A stretch of DNA of 49,350 nt, taken from assembly GCA_004562395.1 (NCBI GenBank), contig SFQY01000037.1, positions 1 through 49,350 of the forward strand, read 5' to 3'. A program made the position numbers and the translations under genes. The notes under the pieces are model-generated. The model made no database searches. It was not told where the DNA came from and saw only the letters and a list, made by a program, of their open reading frames with translations. This document shows positions 1-7,961 of the stretch, piece after piece (position 1 is the stretch's first letter; every line of letters begins with the position of its first letter). The stretch is from a bacterium (GTDB lineage Bacteria > Bacillota > Clostridia > Oscillospirales > Oscillospiraceae).

Positions 1-212
1 TAAATACGGGAAAAGACGGAACATGTTCTCTCCCTCAGTCGCTTCGCGACAGCTCCCTCATCAGAGGGAGCCTTGTACGTTCACAGCAACCAACGCTAAA
101 CGATCATTTACCAAATTGCCGCACCTATGGTCGAGGGGCCCAGAGAATGTAAGTCCAGCGCGGGAGTTCGTAACGCATTCGCCGCGGGCCTTGCCCGCAT
201 AAACGATCATTT
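1..212. repeat. MITE-like palindromic repeat, copy A (cut by window edge)
   Basis: The window opens inside this repeat. A CTCTCCCTCAGTCGCTTCGC block and an end reading CGCTAAACGATCATTT (about 94-109) match the other copies in the window. A second TAAACGATCATTT end follows at about 199-212, after a short insert containing GCGGGCCTTGCCCGC. The tail therefore looks like two element ends side by side. I see no gene in positions 1-330. Confidence 0.7.
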
Positions 213-330
213 CCATCAGGAAAAGCGGTAGGTTTTATTTTACCATTTTGGGGAAGCCGGTGTCAATTCGGCACCTTGTCCAGTCCTGACGTTTTTTATT
301 TGTAAAAAGCGCCTGTTCTTACGAAGCCGG

Positions 331-359
331 TTGCATTCCGGCGAAAGATAAGATACAAT
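331..359 (+). promoter_or_regulatory. Promoter of the first MATE gene
   Basis: A -35 box TTGCAT (331-336) and a -10 box TACAAT (354-359) are separated by 17 bp, a good sigma-A arrangement 42 nt before the start codon. GCCGG and CCGGC arms flank the -35 box and could be an operator or a small hairpin. Confidence 0.6.
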
Positions 360-400
360 ATCCCTGGAAAGAAATTCATAAAAAGAGGAGTGAGCGAATC

Positions 401-1795
401 TTGAGCTTGAAAAGTCTGTTTTCGGCCAAAGATATGACGGAGGGCGCCCCCTGGAAGCGAATTCTGGAGTTTTCCGTTCCCATGCTGCTGGGAAACGTGG
501 CGCAGCAACTGTATAACACTGCCGACTCCGTCATTGTCGGCCTCTACGTGGGCGACAATGCCCTGGCAGCCGTGGGCAGCGCCAGCCCCATTCTGAATCT
601 GCTGCTGGCCCTGTTCGTCGGCATTGCCACCGGTGCGGGAATCGTCATTTCCCAGAGCTTTGGTGCCCGGGACCGGGAGGGCCTGTCCAAGAATGTGGGC
701 AACTGTATTTCCCTGACCCTGGTGGCTACGGTGGTCATCATGGTCTTTGGTCCCCTGATCACCCGGCCCATGCTGCATCTGCTGGACACTCCGGAGTCCA
801 TTATGGAGTGGTGCGTGGAATACTTGAACATCTTCTTCTACGGCATTGCAGGCTTCTTCTTCTACAATATGCTCTCCGGTGTCCTGCGGGGCCTGGGTGA
901 TTCGGTTTCCGCCCTGGGCTTTTTACTGCTGGCCGCCGCGCTGAACGTTGCCCTGGATCTGCTGTTCGTTGCCAAATTCGGCATGGGTGTTCCCGGTGTG
1001 GCCCTGGCGACGGTCATCGCCCAGGGAATCTCCGCCGTTTTCTGCTATATCAAGCTGATGCGGATGGGGGACCTGTTCGACCTGAACCGCTCCACCATCC
1101 GGCTGGACAAGAAAATCTCCGGCCGCATCATCAGCATCGGCGTCCCCTCCGGCGTGACCCAGGCCATTATGGCTTGCTCCATGATGGTGGTCCAGTCCCT
1201 GACCAACTCCATGGGAGAGATGGTCATTGCCGCCAATGTGATCATCATGCGGGTGGACGGCTTTGCCATGATGCCCAACTTCTCCTTCGGCCAGGCCATG
1301 TCCGTTTATGCCGGGCAGAACGTGGGCGCCTGCCGGTATGACCGGGTCCACAAGGGCGTGGGCCAGGGTACCGCCATTGCCCTGAGCTTTTCCGCGGTGA
1401 TCACCGTGGTGCTGCTGTTCCTGAACAAATACCTGTTTGCCATCTTTACCGAAACCACGGCCCTGATCGACCTGGCGGGCCAGATGATGCGGATCATGGC
1501 GGTGGGCTATCTGGCGGTCTCCATCAGCCAGGTCCTGGGCGGCATCATGCGGGGCATGGGCGACACCGTTACCCCCATGTGGATCTCCATTGTGTCCACC
1601 GTGGTTCTGCGGGTCCCCATCGCGTATATTCTGGCATTCTTCACCAGAAGCGCGGAGTATCCCCACGGGCATCCCTTCTCCCTGTCCATCTCTCTGTTGA
1701 TCTCCTGGACCATGGGTATGGTGATCACCGTCATCGCCTACCGGTTCGGAAGGTGCAGAAAGAAGCTTCAGGAGGAAATGAAGCAGTCCGCCTGA
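401..1795 (+). CDS. MATE family multidrug efflux transporter
   Basis: This 464-residue polytopic membrane protein has about twelve hydrophobic segments in two six-helix halves. The early block EGAPWKRILEFSVPMLLGN and the Q-x-L-Y-N-T-x-D-x-x-x-V-G segment are typical of MATE proteins. The family exports cationic drugs or metabolites in exchange for Na+ or H+. The TTG start at 401 is chosen because AAAGAGGAG sits 10 nt upstream; an internal ATG at 433 has no such site and would remove N-terminal residues. A 17-bp-spaced promoter lies just upstream and a hairpin follows the stop, so the gene is probably monocistronic. The substrate cannot be read from sequence. Confidence 0.92.
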   Translation: MSLKSLFSAKDMTEGAPWKRILEFSVPMLLGNVAQQLYNTADSVIVGLYVGDNALAAVGSASPILNLLLALFVGIATGAGIVISQSFGARDREGLSKNVGNCISLTLVATVVIMVFGPLITRPMLHLLDTPESIMEWCVEYLNIFFYGIAGFFFYNMLSGVLRGLGDSVSALGFLLLAAALNVALDLLFVAKFGMGVPGVALATVIAQGISAVFCYIKLMRMGDLFDLNRSTIRLDKKISGRIISIGVPSGVTQAIMACSMMVVQSLTNSMGEMVIAANVIIMRVDGFAMMPNFSFGQAMSVYAGQNVGACRYDRVHKGVGQGTAIALSFSAVITVVLLFLNKYLFAIFTETTALIDLAGQMMRIMAVGYLAVSISQVLGGIMRGMGDTVTPMWISIVSTVVLRVPIAYILAFFTRSAEYPHGHPFSLSISLLISWTMGMVITVIAYRFGRCRKKLQEEMKQSA

Positions 1796-1809
1796 CAGCG
1801 GTACAAACA

Positions 1810-1838
1810 AAGGGCTTGCCCTTCCGGGCAGGCCCTTG
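1810..1838. terminator. Bidirectional hairpin between convergent genes
   Basis: AAGGGCTTGCCC and GGGCAGGCCCTT pair across a TTCC loop with two mismatches. It sits between the MATE stop (1795) and the GNAT stop (1842), so it can serve both strands. The T-tract is weak. Confidence 0.6.
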
Positions 1839-1841
1839 CGG

Positions 1842-2786
1842 TTATTTCAGTATCTTTTTCACAAGACAGGCGGTTTCGGTGCGGCTGACCTCCTCAAACC
1901 CGTTTTTCAAAAACAGGCGGATGGAGGGGTTGTCCGATAGAATCTCGTCGTAGAGTTCCGCGATCCCGTTTTCCTTCGCGGCTTCGCTCAGAAGCTGCAG
2001 CCCCAAGGTTCCGAAGCCTCTGTTCCGGTATTGGGCCTGGACAATGACATCGCAGAGCCAGCGGCCGGTATCCGCGTCAAAGTGATAGGCAGCCTCTCCC
2101 ACGAAGGTGTCCAGAGCCCGGCTGTAAAGATACCGGTAGAAATAACGGGGATCGTTTCCCGCGACCCATTTGCGGAACCAATTTTTCCATCGGTCTTCGG
2201 AAAAGTCGATGGTGCCGCCCCAGGCACGGTTGTAGGACATGGTCTGCGGATCTGCCAGCAGGGCTTTGCGGAATGCCAGCTCCGGAAGGGTGGGGGTTGC
2301 CAGCGCCAGAGCGGAAACGGAACGGTACACGCACAGATGCACCCTGCCCCGGTATTCGATCTCTTCGGTTTCGGGCACCGGCTGCATCCCGGCCTTCTCC
2401 ATGACCCGGAGGCTGGCGGCATTCTCCGAAAAGGCTCCGGCCTTGACCTCCCGGTATCCCTGCCGGAACAGCTGGACAATGGCCGCTTTCAGGGCGGCTG
2501 TGGCGTAGCCCCGGCCCTGGTGGGCGGGGTGAATGACGTAGCCCAGTTCGATGACCCCATCCCGGATCCAAACGTCGTTGAGAAAGCCCACCAGCTGGCC
2601 TCCGGCGCAGATGCCCCGGACGAAATGACCGCTGTCCCGGGACAGCGCCAGCAGCCGCCGGAACAGGGGGATGGCGGCTTCCCTGGCCTCAAAATCCGGC
2701 AGCATGTAGGTCCGGCTGATCCTTTCGTTGGTCAGCAGCTCCACCATAGCCGGCTCATCGGCAGGGAGCAGGGGCCTCAGTTCCAT
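1842..2786 (-). CDS. Tandem-domain GNAT N-acetyltransferase
   Basis: The 314-residue protein carries two GNAT folds. In the first, residues about 1-150, the acetyl-CoA loop reads HQGRGYATAALK. In the second, about residues 170-314, it reads YRNRGFGTLGLQLL. Both keep the Q/R-x-x-G-x-G/A pattern that binds acetyl-CoA pyrophosphate. The N-terminal half resembles RimJ/RimL-type acetyltransferases. The gene is convergent with the MATE gene and has no operon partner, so the acceptor is unknown; a small-molecule or protein amine is likely. The start MELRPLLPADEPAM follows an AGGTGTCC-like ribosome site, read on the minus strand. Confidence 0.85.
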   Translation of the reverse strand: MELRPLLPADEPAMVELLTNERISRTYMLPDFEAREAAIPLFRRLLALSRDSGHFVRGICAGGQLVGFLNDVWIRDGVIELGYVIHPAHQGRGYATAALKAAIVQLFRQGYREVKAGAFSENAASLRVMEKAGMQPVPETEEIEYRGRVHLCVYRSVSALALATPTLPELAFRKALLADPQTMSYNRAWGGTIDFSEDRWKNWFRKWVAGNDPRYFYRYLYSRALDTFVGEAAYHFDADTGRWLCDVIVQAQYRNRGFGTLGLQLLSEAAKENGIAELYDEILSDNPSIRLFLKNGFEEVSRTETACLVKKILK

Positions 2787-2885
2787 ATGGACACCTCCAA
2801 AGAAAAAATGCGGCCCCTTTCGGGGCTCCGGCGGATAAGTACATTGTTTTTTGTAACGATACAGTCGTGGTAGAGAGTTTCACGT

Positions 2886-3013
2886 AAAGGATTGTTTAGC
2901 AGCCCAATGGCCCCCTCTGATGAGGGGGCTGTCAGCGAAGCTGACTGGGGGAGAGAAAGCCTGAAAGCTTTCGCATTCCTGGTAAATACAGGAAAAGACG
3001 GAACATTCTGCCC
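2886..3013. repeat. MITE-like palindromic repeat, copy B (right end missing)
   Basis: The left end AAAGGATTGTTTAGC (2886-2900) is followed by the CCCCCTCTGATGAGGGGG / TCAGCGAAGCTGACTGGGGGAGAG core and the AAAGACGGAACATT segment. Homology stops before any CGATCATTT right end. The truncated end lies directly upstream of the ribosome site of the next GNAT gene, so the repeat may form part of its 5' leader. Confidence 0.75.
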
Positions 3014-3044
3014 ATAAGAAAAGCGGCAGGAAAAGGAGAAAAAT

Positions 3045-3560
3045 ATGTTTTTGACCACAAAACGGCTGTGCCTGCGGAACCTCCGGGAGGAGGACGCGCA
3101 GGCGGTGTACACATGGCGCAATGACCGGCGCTGCTACCGGTTTCAGCGCTGGAAGGATACCTCCCGTGAGGCCGTCCTGGGATTGATCCGGGCCTCCGGG
3201 GAGGATGTGTTCCTGTCCAAAAAAGAGGAGCAGCACTACGCCCTCTGCGCCGGGGATATCCCGGTGGGGGAGCTGGCGTATTTCTACACGGAAAAGGACC
3301 GCTGCGTCACGCTGGGAATCACCATTGCCCCGGACTGTCAGCGCCGGGGCTACGGCTATGAGATCCTGAGCGCCGTGACCATGGCCGTCCGGGAAGCGTA
3401 TCCGGAGCTGGACATCGTGGCGCTGATCGACCGGGAGAACGCTCCCAGCATCGCTCTGTTTGAGAAGCTGGGCTTTGTCCGGGAATGCTACGCCGAAAGC
3501 ATTGCTTCCTATGTGTATGTGATTTACGCGGAAAATGAGGGGGAAGAACGGCTTTCGTGA
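3045..3560 (+). CDS. GNAT family N-acetyltransferase (RimJ/RimL type)
   Basis: This 171-residue single-domain GNAT begins FLTTKRLCLRNLREEDAQAV, the usual strand-1 opening of ribosomal-protein-type acetyltransferases. Motif A reads TIAPDCQRRGYGYEIL (about residues 92-107) and the C-terminal NAPSIALFEKLGF segment matches motif B. It would transfer acetyl from acetyl-CoA to an amine; the acceptor is not evident. GGAAAAGGAG 8 nt before the ATG supports the start. A truncated palindromic repeat lies immediately upstream. Confidence 0.85.
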   Translation: MFLTTKRLCLRNLREEDAQAVYTWRNDRRCYRFQRWKDTSREAVLGLIRASGEDVFLSKKEEQHYALCAGDIPVGELAYFYTEKDRCVTLGITIAPDCQRRGYGYEILSAVTMAVREAYPELDIVALIDRENAPSIALFEKLGFVRECYAESIASYVYVIYAENEGEERLS

Positions 3561-3592
3561 AAACCCGGATCACCGGCTGCAGCAGGCCGGTA

Positions 3593-4219
3593 TCATACAA
3601 CGGGCCGGAAGGGGGCGAAGATCTTTTCGATCACCTGGATGTCATACAGCGCCACCAGGGAAAAGCCGCAGGTCAGCCACAGAAAGCCCAGCAGCAGAAA
3701 GACCTGGGGCAGCAGCAGAAGCAACAGCAGCGGCAGCAGGTTCATGGCGGTGACCAGCAGCATTTTCGGCAGATTGGCCAGACACAGCAGGACGGCGTTA
3801 ACGGTCATCTCCCGGAGGGAGGCGGGAAACTGGGACACAACAGGGTAGATCATTCCGGAAAACAGGACCAGGGCAAAGGCAACGAAGAAGATCAGAACAA
3901 TGACCGCCATCCGGCCGGGAAAATCCAGATAGGCCACGATCACGTAATCCAGGGCCAGCATACAGCCCAGAAGCAGACTCAGCAGCCACAGGGCCGTGGC
4001 CTTGCCGAAGGATCTGCGGAAGGCCCGGAAGAAGACCCGCCCGCTGCATTTCTCTCCCGCCCGGAAGGCGTAAAGCGTGGACATCATGGCAGTGGTGGCG
4101 GCACCCGCGGTGAAGACCGGCAGGCAGCACAGAAGCCAGAGCAGATTCACGCGGACCAGGTCCACAAGCTTTCCGCAGAAGATCATGAATTTGGAATCGG
4201 GAGAAAACGCGTTTTTCAT
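3593..4219 (-). CDS. YesL-like DUF624 membrane protein
   Basis: The 208-residue protein is strongly hydrophobic, with about five or six predicted membrane helices. It starts SPDSKFMIFCGKLVDLVRVNLLWLLCCLPVFTAG, an opening I recognise from the YesL/DUF624 family. Members typically sit beside carbohydrate ABC transporters and have no firm biochemical role. Here it is divergent from the binding protein gene at 4605, which fits that pattern. The two genes share a 385-bp regulatory gap with palindromes. Whether it helps transporter assembly or signalling is inference only. Confidence 0.8.
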   Translation of the reverse strand: MKNAFSPDSKFMIFCGKLVDLVRVNLLWLLCCLPVFTAGAATTAMMSTLYAFRAGEKCSGRVFFRAFRRSFGKATALWLLSLLLGCMLALDYVIVAYLDFPGRMAVIVLIFFVAFALVLFSGMIYPVVSQFPASLREMTVNAVLLCLANLPKMLLVTAMNLLPLLLLLLLPQVFLLLGFLWLTCGFSLVALYDIQVIEKIFAPFRPVV

Positions 4220-4352
4220 TCAGACACCGCCATTCCATGATTGAGGGACGCGCCGTGGGAAAATCCGGCCGGTCCCTGGAAAAATCATAACAAATCCCAC
4301 TGGATCCGTCAATAGAGGGGATGGTCATTTTTTTCATCCGGCGGTATTCTTG

Positions 4353-4369
4353 AATGAATACTATTCATT
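4353..4369. promoter_or_regulatory. AATGAATA-C-TATTCATT palindrome
   Basis: A perfect 8-1-8 palindrome lies in the gap between the divergent YesL-like and binding-protein genes. It is the right size for a dimeric repressor such as LacI, GntR or RpiR/MurR. No regulator gene is adjacent. Confidence 0.4.
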
Positions 4370-4391
4370 ATCAGTGGTTTTTTATACATCT

Positions 4392-4420
4392 AAAAGGTGG
4401 CCCGGAGGTGGTCACCTTTT
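4392..4420. other. Stem-loop in the divergent gap
   Basis: AAAAGGTGGCC pairs with GGTCACCTTTT over a 7-nt loop (11 bp, one G-U pair), ending in TTTT. It resembles an intrinsic terminator on the plus strand. No upstream plus-strand gene needs one, so it may insulate the downstream operon or act in its leader. Confidence 0.4.
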
Positions 4421-4497
4421 CCAATGTTTGGGGAAATATTTTGTATAATACGACAAATTTCGTGATACTGCACAGAATGGTGGCAAATAAAAAAAGT

Positions 4498-4531
4498 TAG
4501 ACTTTACAAAGTCTACAAAAAGCGTTATACT
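4498..4531 (+). promoter_or_regulatory. Promoter with palindromic operator for the first sugar ABC operon
   Basis: A -35 box TTTACA (4503-4508) and a -10 box TATACT (4526-4531) are 17 bp apart. The -35 box lies inside a perfect palindrome, TAGACTTT-AC-AAAGTCTA (4498-4515). A protein bound there would block RNA polymerase, so repression lifted by a sugar signal is a reasonable reading. Confidence 0.6.
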
Positions 4532-4604
4532 AACAGAACAGCAAAGGCTTTCGCGGCGACAGCCGTTTAAGCATATCATATGAAGGAAAATAGGAGGAAA
4601 TCAA

Positions 4605-6026
4605 ATGAAGAAGATTCTTGCACTGCTGCTGGCATGCGTAATGGTAGTTGGCCTGCTGGTAGGCTGCGGCGGAAAGACCACTGAGGCAAAACCTGCTGAG
4701 ACGAAGGCTGCCGCTGCCGAGCAGACCCCGGCTGAGGCCGCTCCTGATACCATCGTGATCATGGCGCCCCCCGTCACCGGCAATTATCTGGCGAACCTGA
4801 AGGTCTGGGGCGAAGAGTTCCATGCTCTGTATCCCAACCTGACCGTTGAGGTCATCGAGACCTCCTGGGGCGACCACAACGACAAGCTGTCCACCATGGC
4901 TCAGGCCGGTGAGGCTCCCGACATCGCTGAGATCTCCTCCGGCGCTCTGGGTACCTTCGTGGAAATGGGCGTCGCCATTGACATCGCCCAGTATCTGGAT
5001 GCCGACCGTCTGGCGGACTACGACGCCAACGCTCTGGAGTACATGTCCCTGGAGGGCACTGTTTACGGTCTGCCCCTGTACCTGACCATTCAGTCCATCG
5101 GCGCCAACAAGACCCTGATGGAGGAGCTGGGCATCGACGTGGCCAAGATCCAGCAGAAGGGCTGGACCTATGAGGAGTTCCTGGAGGTCATCCAGAAGGG
5201 CACCGCCGACGGCCGCTTCGGCTTCGTCTTCGCCAACTCCGGTGTCACCGCTTCCGACATGCTGAACATCTTCGGCGCGGGCGCTGGCCTGAGCAACAAC
5301 TTCACCGAGGATCTGAAGTACACCTTCACCTCTGACAACATGCTGACCCTGCTGACCGCCATCGAGGAGATGACCTCCTCCGGTTACATGCCCAACTACG
5401 GCGTGGAGGCCGGCCAGCGTATGGTCATGTGCCAGACCGGCAACGCCATGATCTTCGGCAAGGCAATGCCCCTGTTTGAGAACAACTTCAAGAAGAACAA
5501 CGCCGCTCTGGAGGCCAATGACGGCACCGCGGTGGAGAACTCCCTGAAGATGGACTACGCGTTCCTGCCCGTGCCCACCATGATGGGTTGCCAGGAGTCC
5601 TGCTACGGCACCGTGGACGGCCTGATCGCCATGCGCAACAAGGGTACCACCGACGAGCATCTGAAGAACGTTCTGCTGTTCATGGACTACATCTGCTCCG
5701 GCGACCGGATCGCTGCCTGCATGAACGAGCTGTATCTGGATCCCGTCTGCCAGACCGGCCGTGACGCCCTGGTCCTGGAGGAAGGCCGTGACGAGGCGAA
5801 CCTGGCCACCGCGGCCCGCTGCATCGCCATGGTGCAGGCGCCTCCCGCCGGTGTCACCGCTGAGATGACCGCCACCGCCAAGAAGCTGATGGACGAGCAG
5901 ATCGTTCCCAAGTTCCAGCTGCTGCTGGCCGGCGAAACCACCGCCCAGGAGGTCTATGACCACATCTGTGAGGCTGCCTACGCTGCCTTCGGCCAGGAGA
6001 ACTGCGTCTCCGGCAAAATCGGCTGA
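4605..6026 (+). CDS. Sugar ABC transporter substrate-binding lipoprotein
   Basis: The 473-residue protein starts with a lipoprotein signal ending LVG-Cys21, followed by a low-complexity linker rich in Ala, Thr, Glu and Pro. The mature part has the family-1 extracellular solute-binding pattern: WGEEFHALYPNLTVEV near the start, a VYGLPLY hinge strand, and GDRIAACMN-type C-terminal helices. It would be anchored on the outer face of the membrane and deliver a sugar to the two permeases downstream. Its position before a muramyl and GlcNAc salvage gene set suggests a MurNAc- or GlcNAc-containing ligand; this is inference. AGGAGG-type site 7 nt before ATG. Confidence 0.9.
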   Translation: MKKILALLLACVMVVGLLVGCGGKTTEAKPAETKAAAAEQTPAEAAPDTIVIMAPPVTGNYLANLKVWGEEFHALYPNLTVEVIETSWGDHNDKLSTMAQAGEAPDIAEISSGALGTFVEMGVAIDIAQYLDADRLADYDANALEYMSLEGTVYGLPLYLTIQSIGANKTLMEELGIDVAKIQQKGWTYEEFLEVIQKGTADGRFGFVFANSGVTASDMLNIFGAGAGLSNNFTEDLKYTFTSDNMLTLLTAIEEMTSSGYMPNYGVEAGQRMVMCQTGNAMIFGKAMPLFENNFKKNNAALEANDGTAVENSLKMDYAFLPVPTMMGCQESCYGTVDGLIAMRNKGTTDEHLKNVLLFMDYICSGDRIAACMNELYLDPVCQTGRDALVLEEGRDEANLATAARCIAMVQAPPAGVTAEMTATAKKLMDEQIVPKFQLLLAGETTAQEVYDHICEAAYAAFGQENCVSGKIG

Positions 6027-6038
6027 TTTTCTTTGATG

Positions 6039-6062
6039 CCCACCCCACCTTGGTGGGGTGGG
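6039..6062 (+). terminator. Strong hairpin between binding protein and permease genes
   Basis: CCCACCCCACC and GGTGGGGTGGG pair perfectly around TT and are followed by TAATTTT. It lies between the binding protein gene and its permeases. In ABC operons such a hairpin commonly lowers read-through or protects the upstream message, so binding protein is made in excess. Confidence 0.6.
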
Positions 6063-6087
6063 TAATTTTATCATGGGAGGTAGGGAG

Positions 6088-7011
6088 ATGAACGGCACAA
6101 AAGTCAGACGGCTGAAAGCGCACCGTAAATTCCGGTTTACCAACGAAGATTTGTGGGGCTATATTTTCATCGCCGCTGCCATGATCATCTTCTGCGTGTT
6201 CACCCTTTATCCGGTGATCAACGCGGTTTATACCAGCTTTTTCGAGTACAAACCCTTCGGTTCCAAATTCATCGGTCTGGATAACTATGTCGAGACACTG
6301 AAATACTCCAAGTTCAACCTGTTCTATAAGGCTACCAAGAATACCCTGATCTACACGGCGGTGGTGGTCCCGCTGACGCTGCTGATCTCTTTCAGCGTGG
6401 CGGTTATGATCATCCCCTTCCAGAAGAAGATTCAGTCCGTGTTCAAGGCCATGTATTACCTGCCGGGCGTTGCCTCCGGCGTGGCTCTGTCCGTGGTGTG
6501 GCTGTGGCTGTACGATTCTTCTCCCGACGGCCTGGTCAACCGGCTGCTGGGTGTTTTCGGCATTCCCGCCCAGAACTGGCTGTCCTCCACCAAAACCTCA
6601 ATGCTCGCTCTGATGATCATGGCGCTGCTTTCCAGCCATGGTACGCAGATCATCACCTATATTGCCGCCCTGCTGGGAATCGACAACAGCTACTTTGAAG
6701 CCGCGGAGCTGGATGGCGCCACCTTCTTCCAGAAGGTCCGCTTCATTGTCTGGCCCCTGGTCAAGCCCACGACCCTCTTCCTGCTGGTCACCGGCGTGAT
6801 CGGTTCTTTCCAGGTCTTCATGAACGCGTACATGATGACCGGCGGCGGCCCCGACAACTCCACCACCATGATCGGCCTGCTGATCTATAACAACGCCTTT
6901 GAGTACGGCAAGTATGGCCTTGCCTGTGCCCAGGCCATCCTGCTGGCCATCGCCATTGCTATCATGTCCCTGTTCCAGTTCCGGCTGATGGGCGTGGACG
7001 TTGAGTATTAA
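6088..7011 (+). CDS. Sugar ABC transporter permease, MalF/UgpA-like
   Basis: This 307-residue inner-membrane permease has six predicted helices. The cytoplasmic EAA loop reads YFEAAELDGATFFQKVRFIVWP, the coupling helix that docks to the ATPase. The ATG at 6088 is preferred because GGGAGGTAGGGAG lies just before it; an upstream in-frame ATG at 6058 falls inside the intergenic hairpin. It pairs with the MalG-like permease 12 nt downstream. No ATPase gene is present, so a shared MsiK/MsmX-type ATPase encoded elsewhere is probably used. Confidence 0.9.
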   Translation: MNGTKVRRLKAHRKFRFTNEDLWGYIFIAAAMIIFCVFTLYPVINAVYTSFFEYKPFGSKFIGLDNYVETLKYSKFNLFYKATKNTLIYTAVVVPLTLLISFSVAVMIIPFQKKIQSVFKAMYYLPGVASGVALSVVWLWLYDSSPDGLVNRLLGVFGIPAQNWLSSTKTSMLALMIMALLSSHGTQIITYIAALLGIDNSYFEAAELDGATFFQKVRFIVWPLVKPTTLFLLVTGVIGSFQVFMNAYMMTGGGPDNSTTMIGLLIYNNAFEYGKYGLACAQAILLAIAIAIMSLFQFRLMGVDVEY

Positions 7012-7023
7012 GGAGGGATCCCG

Positions 7024-7893
7024 ATGGCTACAACAGGTCTTTACTCCCAGCACCTGCACAACAAGAAGGTGCTTTACCTTCGCAACACCATTATCACCAT
7101 CGTTCTGGTGGTTCTGGCCGCTGCCACACTGTTTCCCATTGTTTACATGATCATGTCCGGCTTCGGTCCCAACGTGGCCACTGCCGGCAACATGCGCTCC
7201 ATCTTCCCCAGCCGGTGGACACTGGAGTCCTTCAAGGCATTCTTCCAGTTCAGCGACTATTCCCTGCGGTGGATCTGGAACTCTCTGGTGGTGGCCGCCG
7301 GCACCGTGTTGGGCAACGTGATCTTTGCCTCCATGGCCGGCTACGCCTTTGCCAAGATCCACTTCAAGGGCAGCTCCTGGCTGTTCGCGCTGATTCTGGT
7401 GGCCATGATGATCCCCTATCAGGTCACTCAGGTGCCTCTGTACATCCTGATGGTCCAGAAATTCTCCATGACCAATACCTATTTCGCCATGATCCTGCCC
7501 AGCCTCTGCACGGCTTACAATATCTTCCTGTGCAAGCAGTTCTTCACCGGGCTTCCCACGCCCTTGATTGAAAGCGCCAAGCTTGAGGGCTGCAACCAGA
7601 TGCAGATCTTTACCCTGATCATTCTGCCCCTGGCCAAGACGGTTCTGGCGGTTATGGCCATCAATACCTTCATGTCCAGCTGGAACAACTTCTTCTGGCC
7701 CTTCCTGGTCACCAACGACCCGGCCATGTACACCATTCAGGTGGGCCTCAAGCAGTTCAAATTCGCCAATGAAACCCTCTTCGCGCCCATGATGGCCGGT
7801 GCGACCATATCCGCCCTGCCTATGTTTATCCTGTTCTTTGCGCTTCAAAAATACTTCATGGAAGGCGTTACCATCGGCGCCGTCAAGGGCTGA
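7024..7893 (+). CDS. Sugar ABC transporter permease, MalG/UgpE-like
   Basis: The 289-residue protein has six predicted transmembrane helices and an EAA loop LIESAKLEGCNQMQIFTLII, followed by the family's FMSSWNNFFWPFLV and terminal EGVTIGAVKG patterns. It forms a heterodimer with the preceding MalF-like permease. AAGGAGG precedes the ATG. A G+C-rich hairpin follows the stop, suggesting the importer is transcribed as a three-gene unit with partial read-through into the salvage genes. Confidence 0.9.
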   Translation: MATTGLYSQHLHNKKVLYLRNTIITIVLVVLAAATLFPIVYMIMSGFGPNVATAGNMRSIFPSRWTLESFKAFFQFSDYSLRWIWNSLVVAAGTVLGNVIFASMAGYAFAKIHFKGSSWLFALILVAMMIPYQVTQVPLYILMVQKFSMTNTYFAMILPSLCTAYNIFLCKQFFTGLPTPLIESAKLEGCNQMQIFTLIILPLAKTVLAVMAINTFMSSWNNFFWPFLVTNDPAMYTIQVGLKQFKFANETLFAPMMAGATISALPMFILFFALQKYFMEGVTIGAVKG

Positions 7894-7902
7894 TCCATTT
7901 TC

Positions 7903-7940
7903 CTGCGGCCCCCTCCTTCGCGGTGAGGGGCCGCAGATTT
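7903..7940 (+). terminator. Terminator or attenuator after the ABC importer
   Basis: CTGCGGCCCCCTC pairs with GAGGGGCCGCAG over a short loop and is followed by ATTTTCT. The GTG start of the GNAT gene is only about 20 nt further on, so partial read-through is possible. Confidence 0.65.
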
Positions 7941-7961
7941 TCTGCGAGGTGAACGGAAAAA

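Noticed and set aside
2777..3236. Minus-strand frames across repeat copy B and the start of a GNAT gene
   Set aside because: They cover repeat sequence and antisense GNAT and lack any domain pattern.
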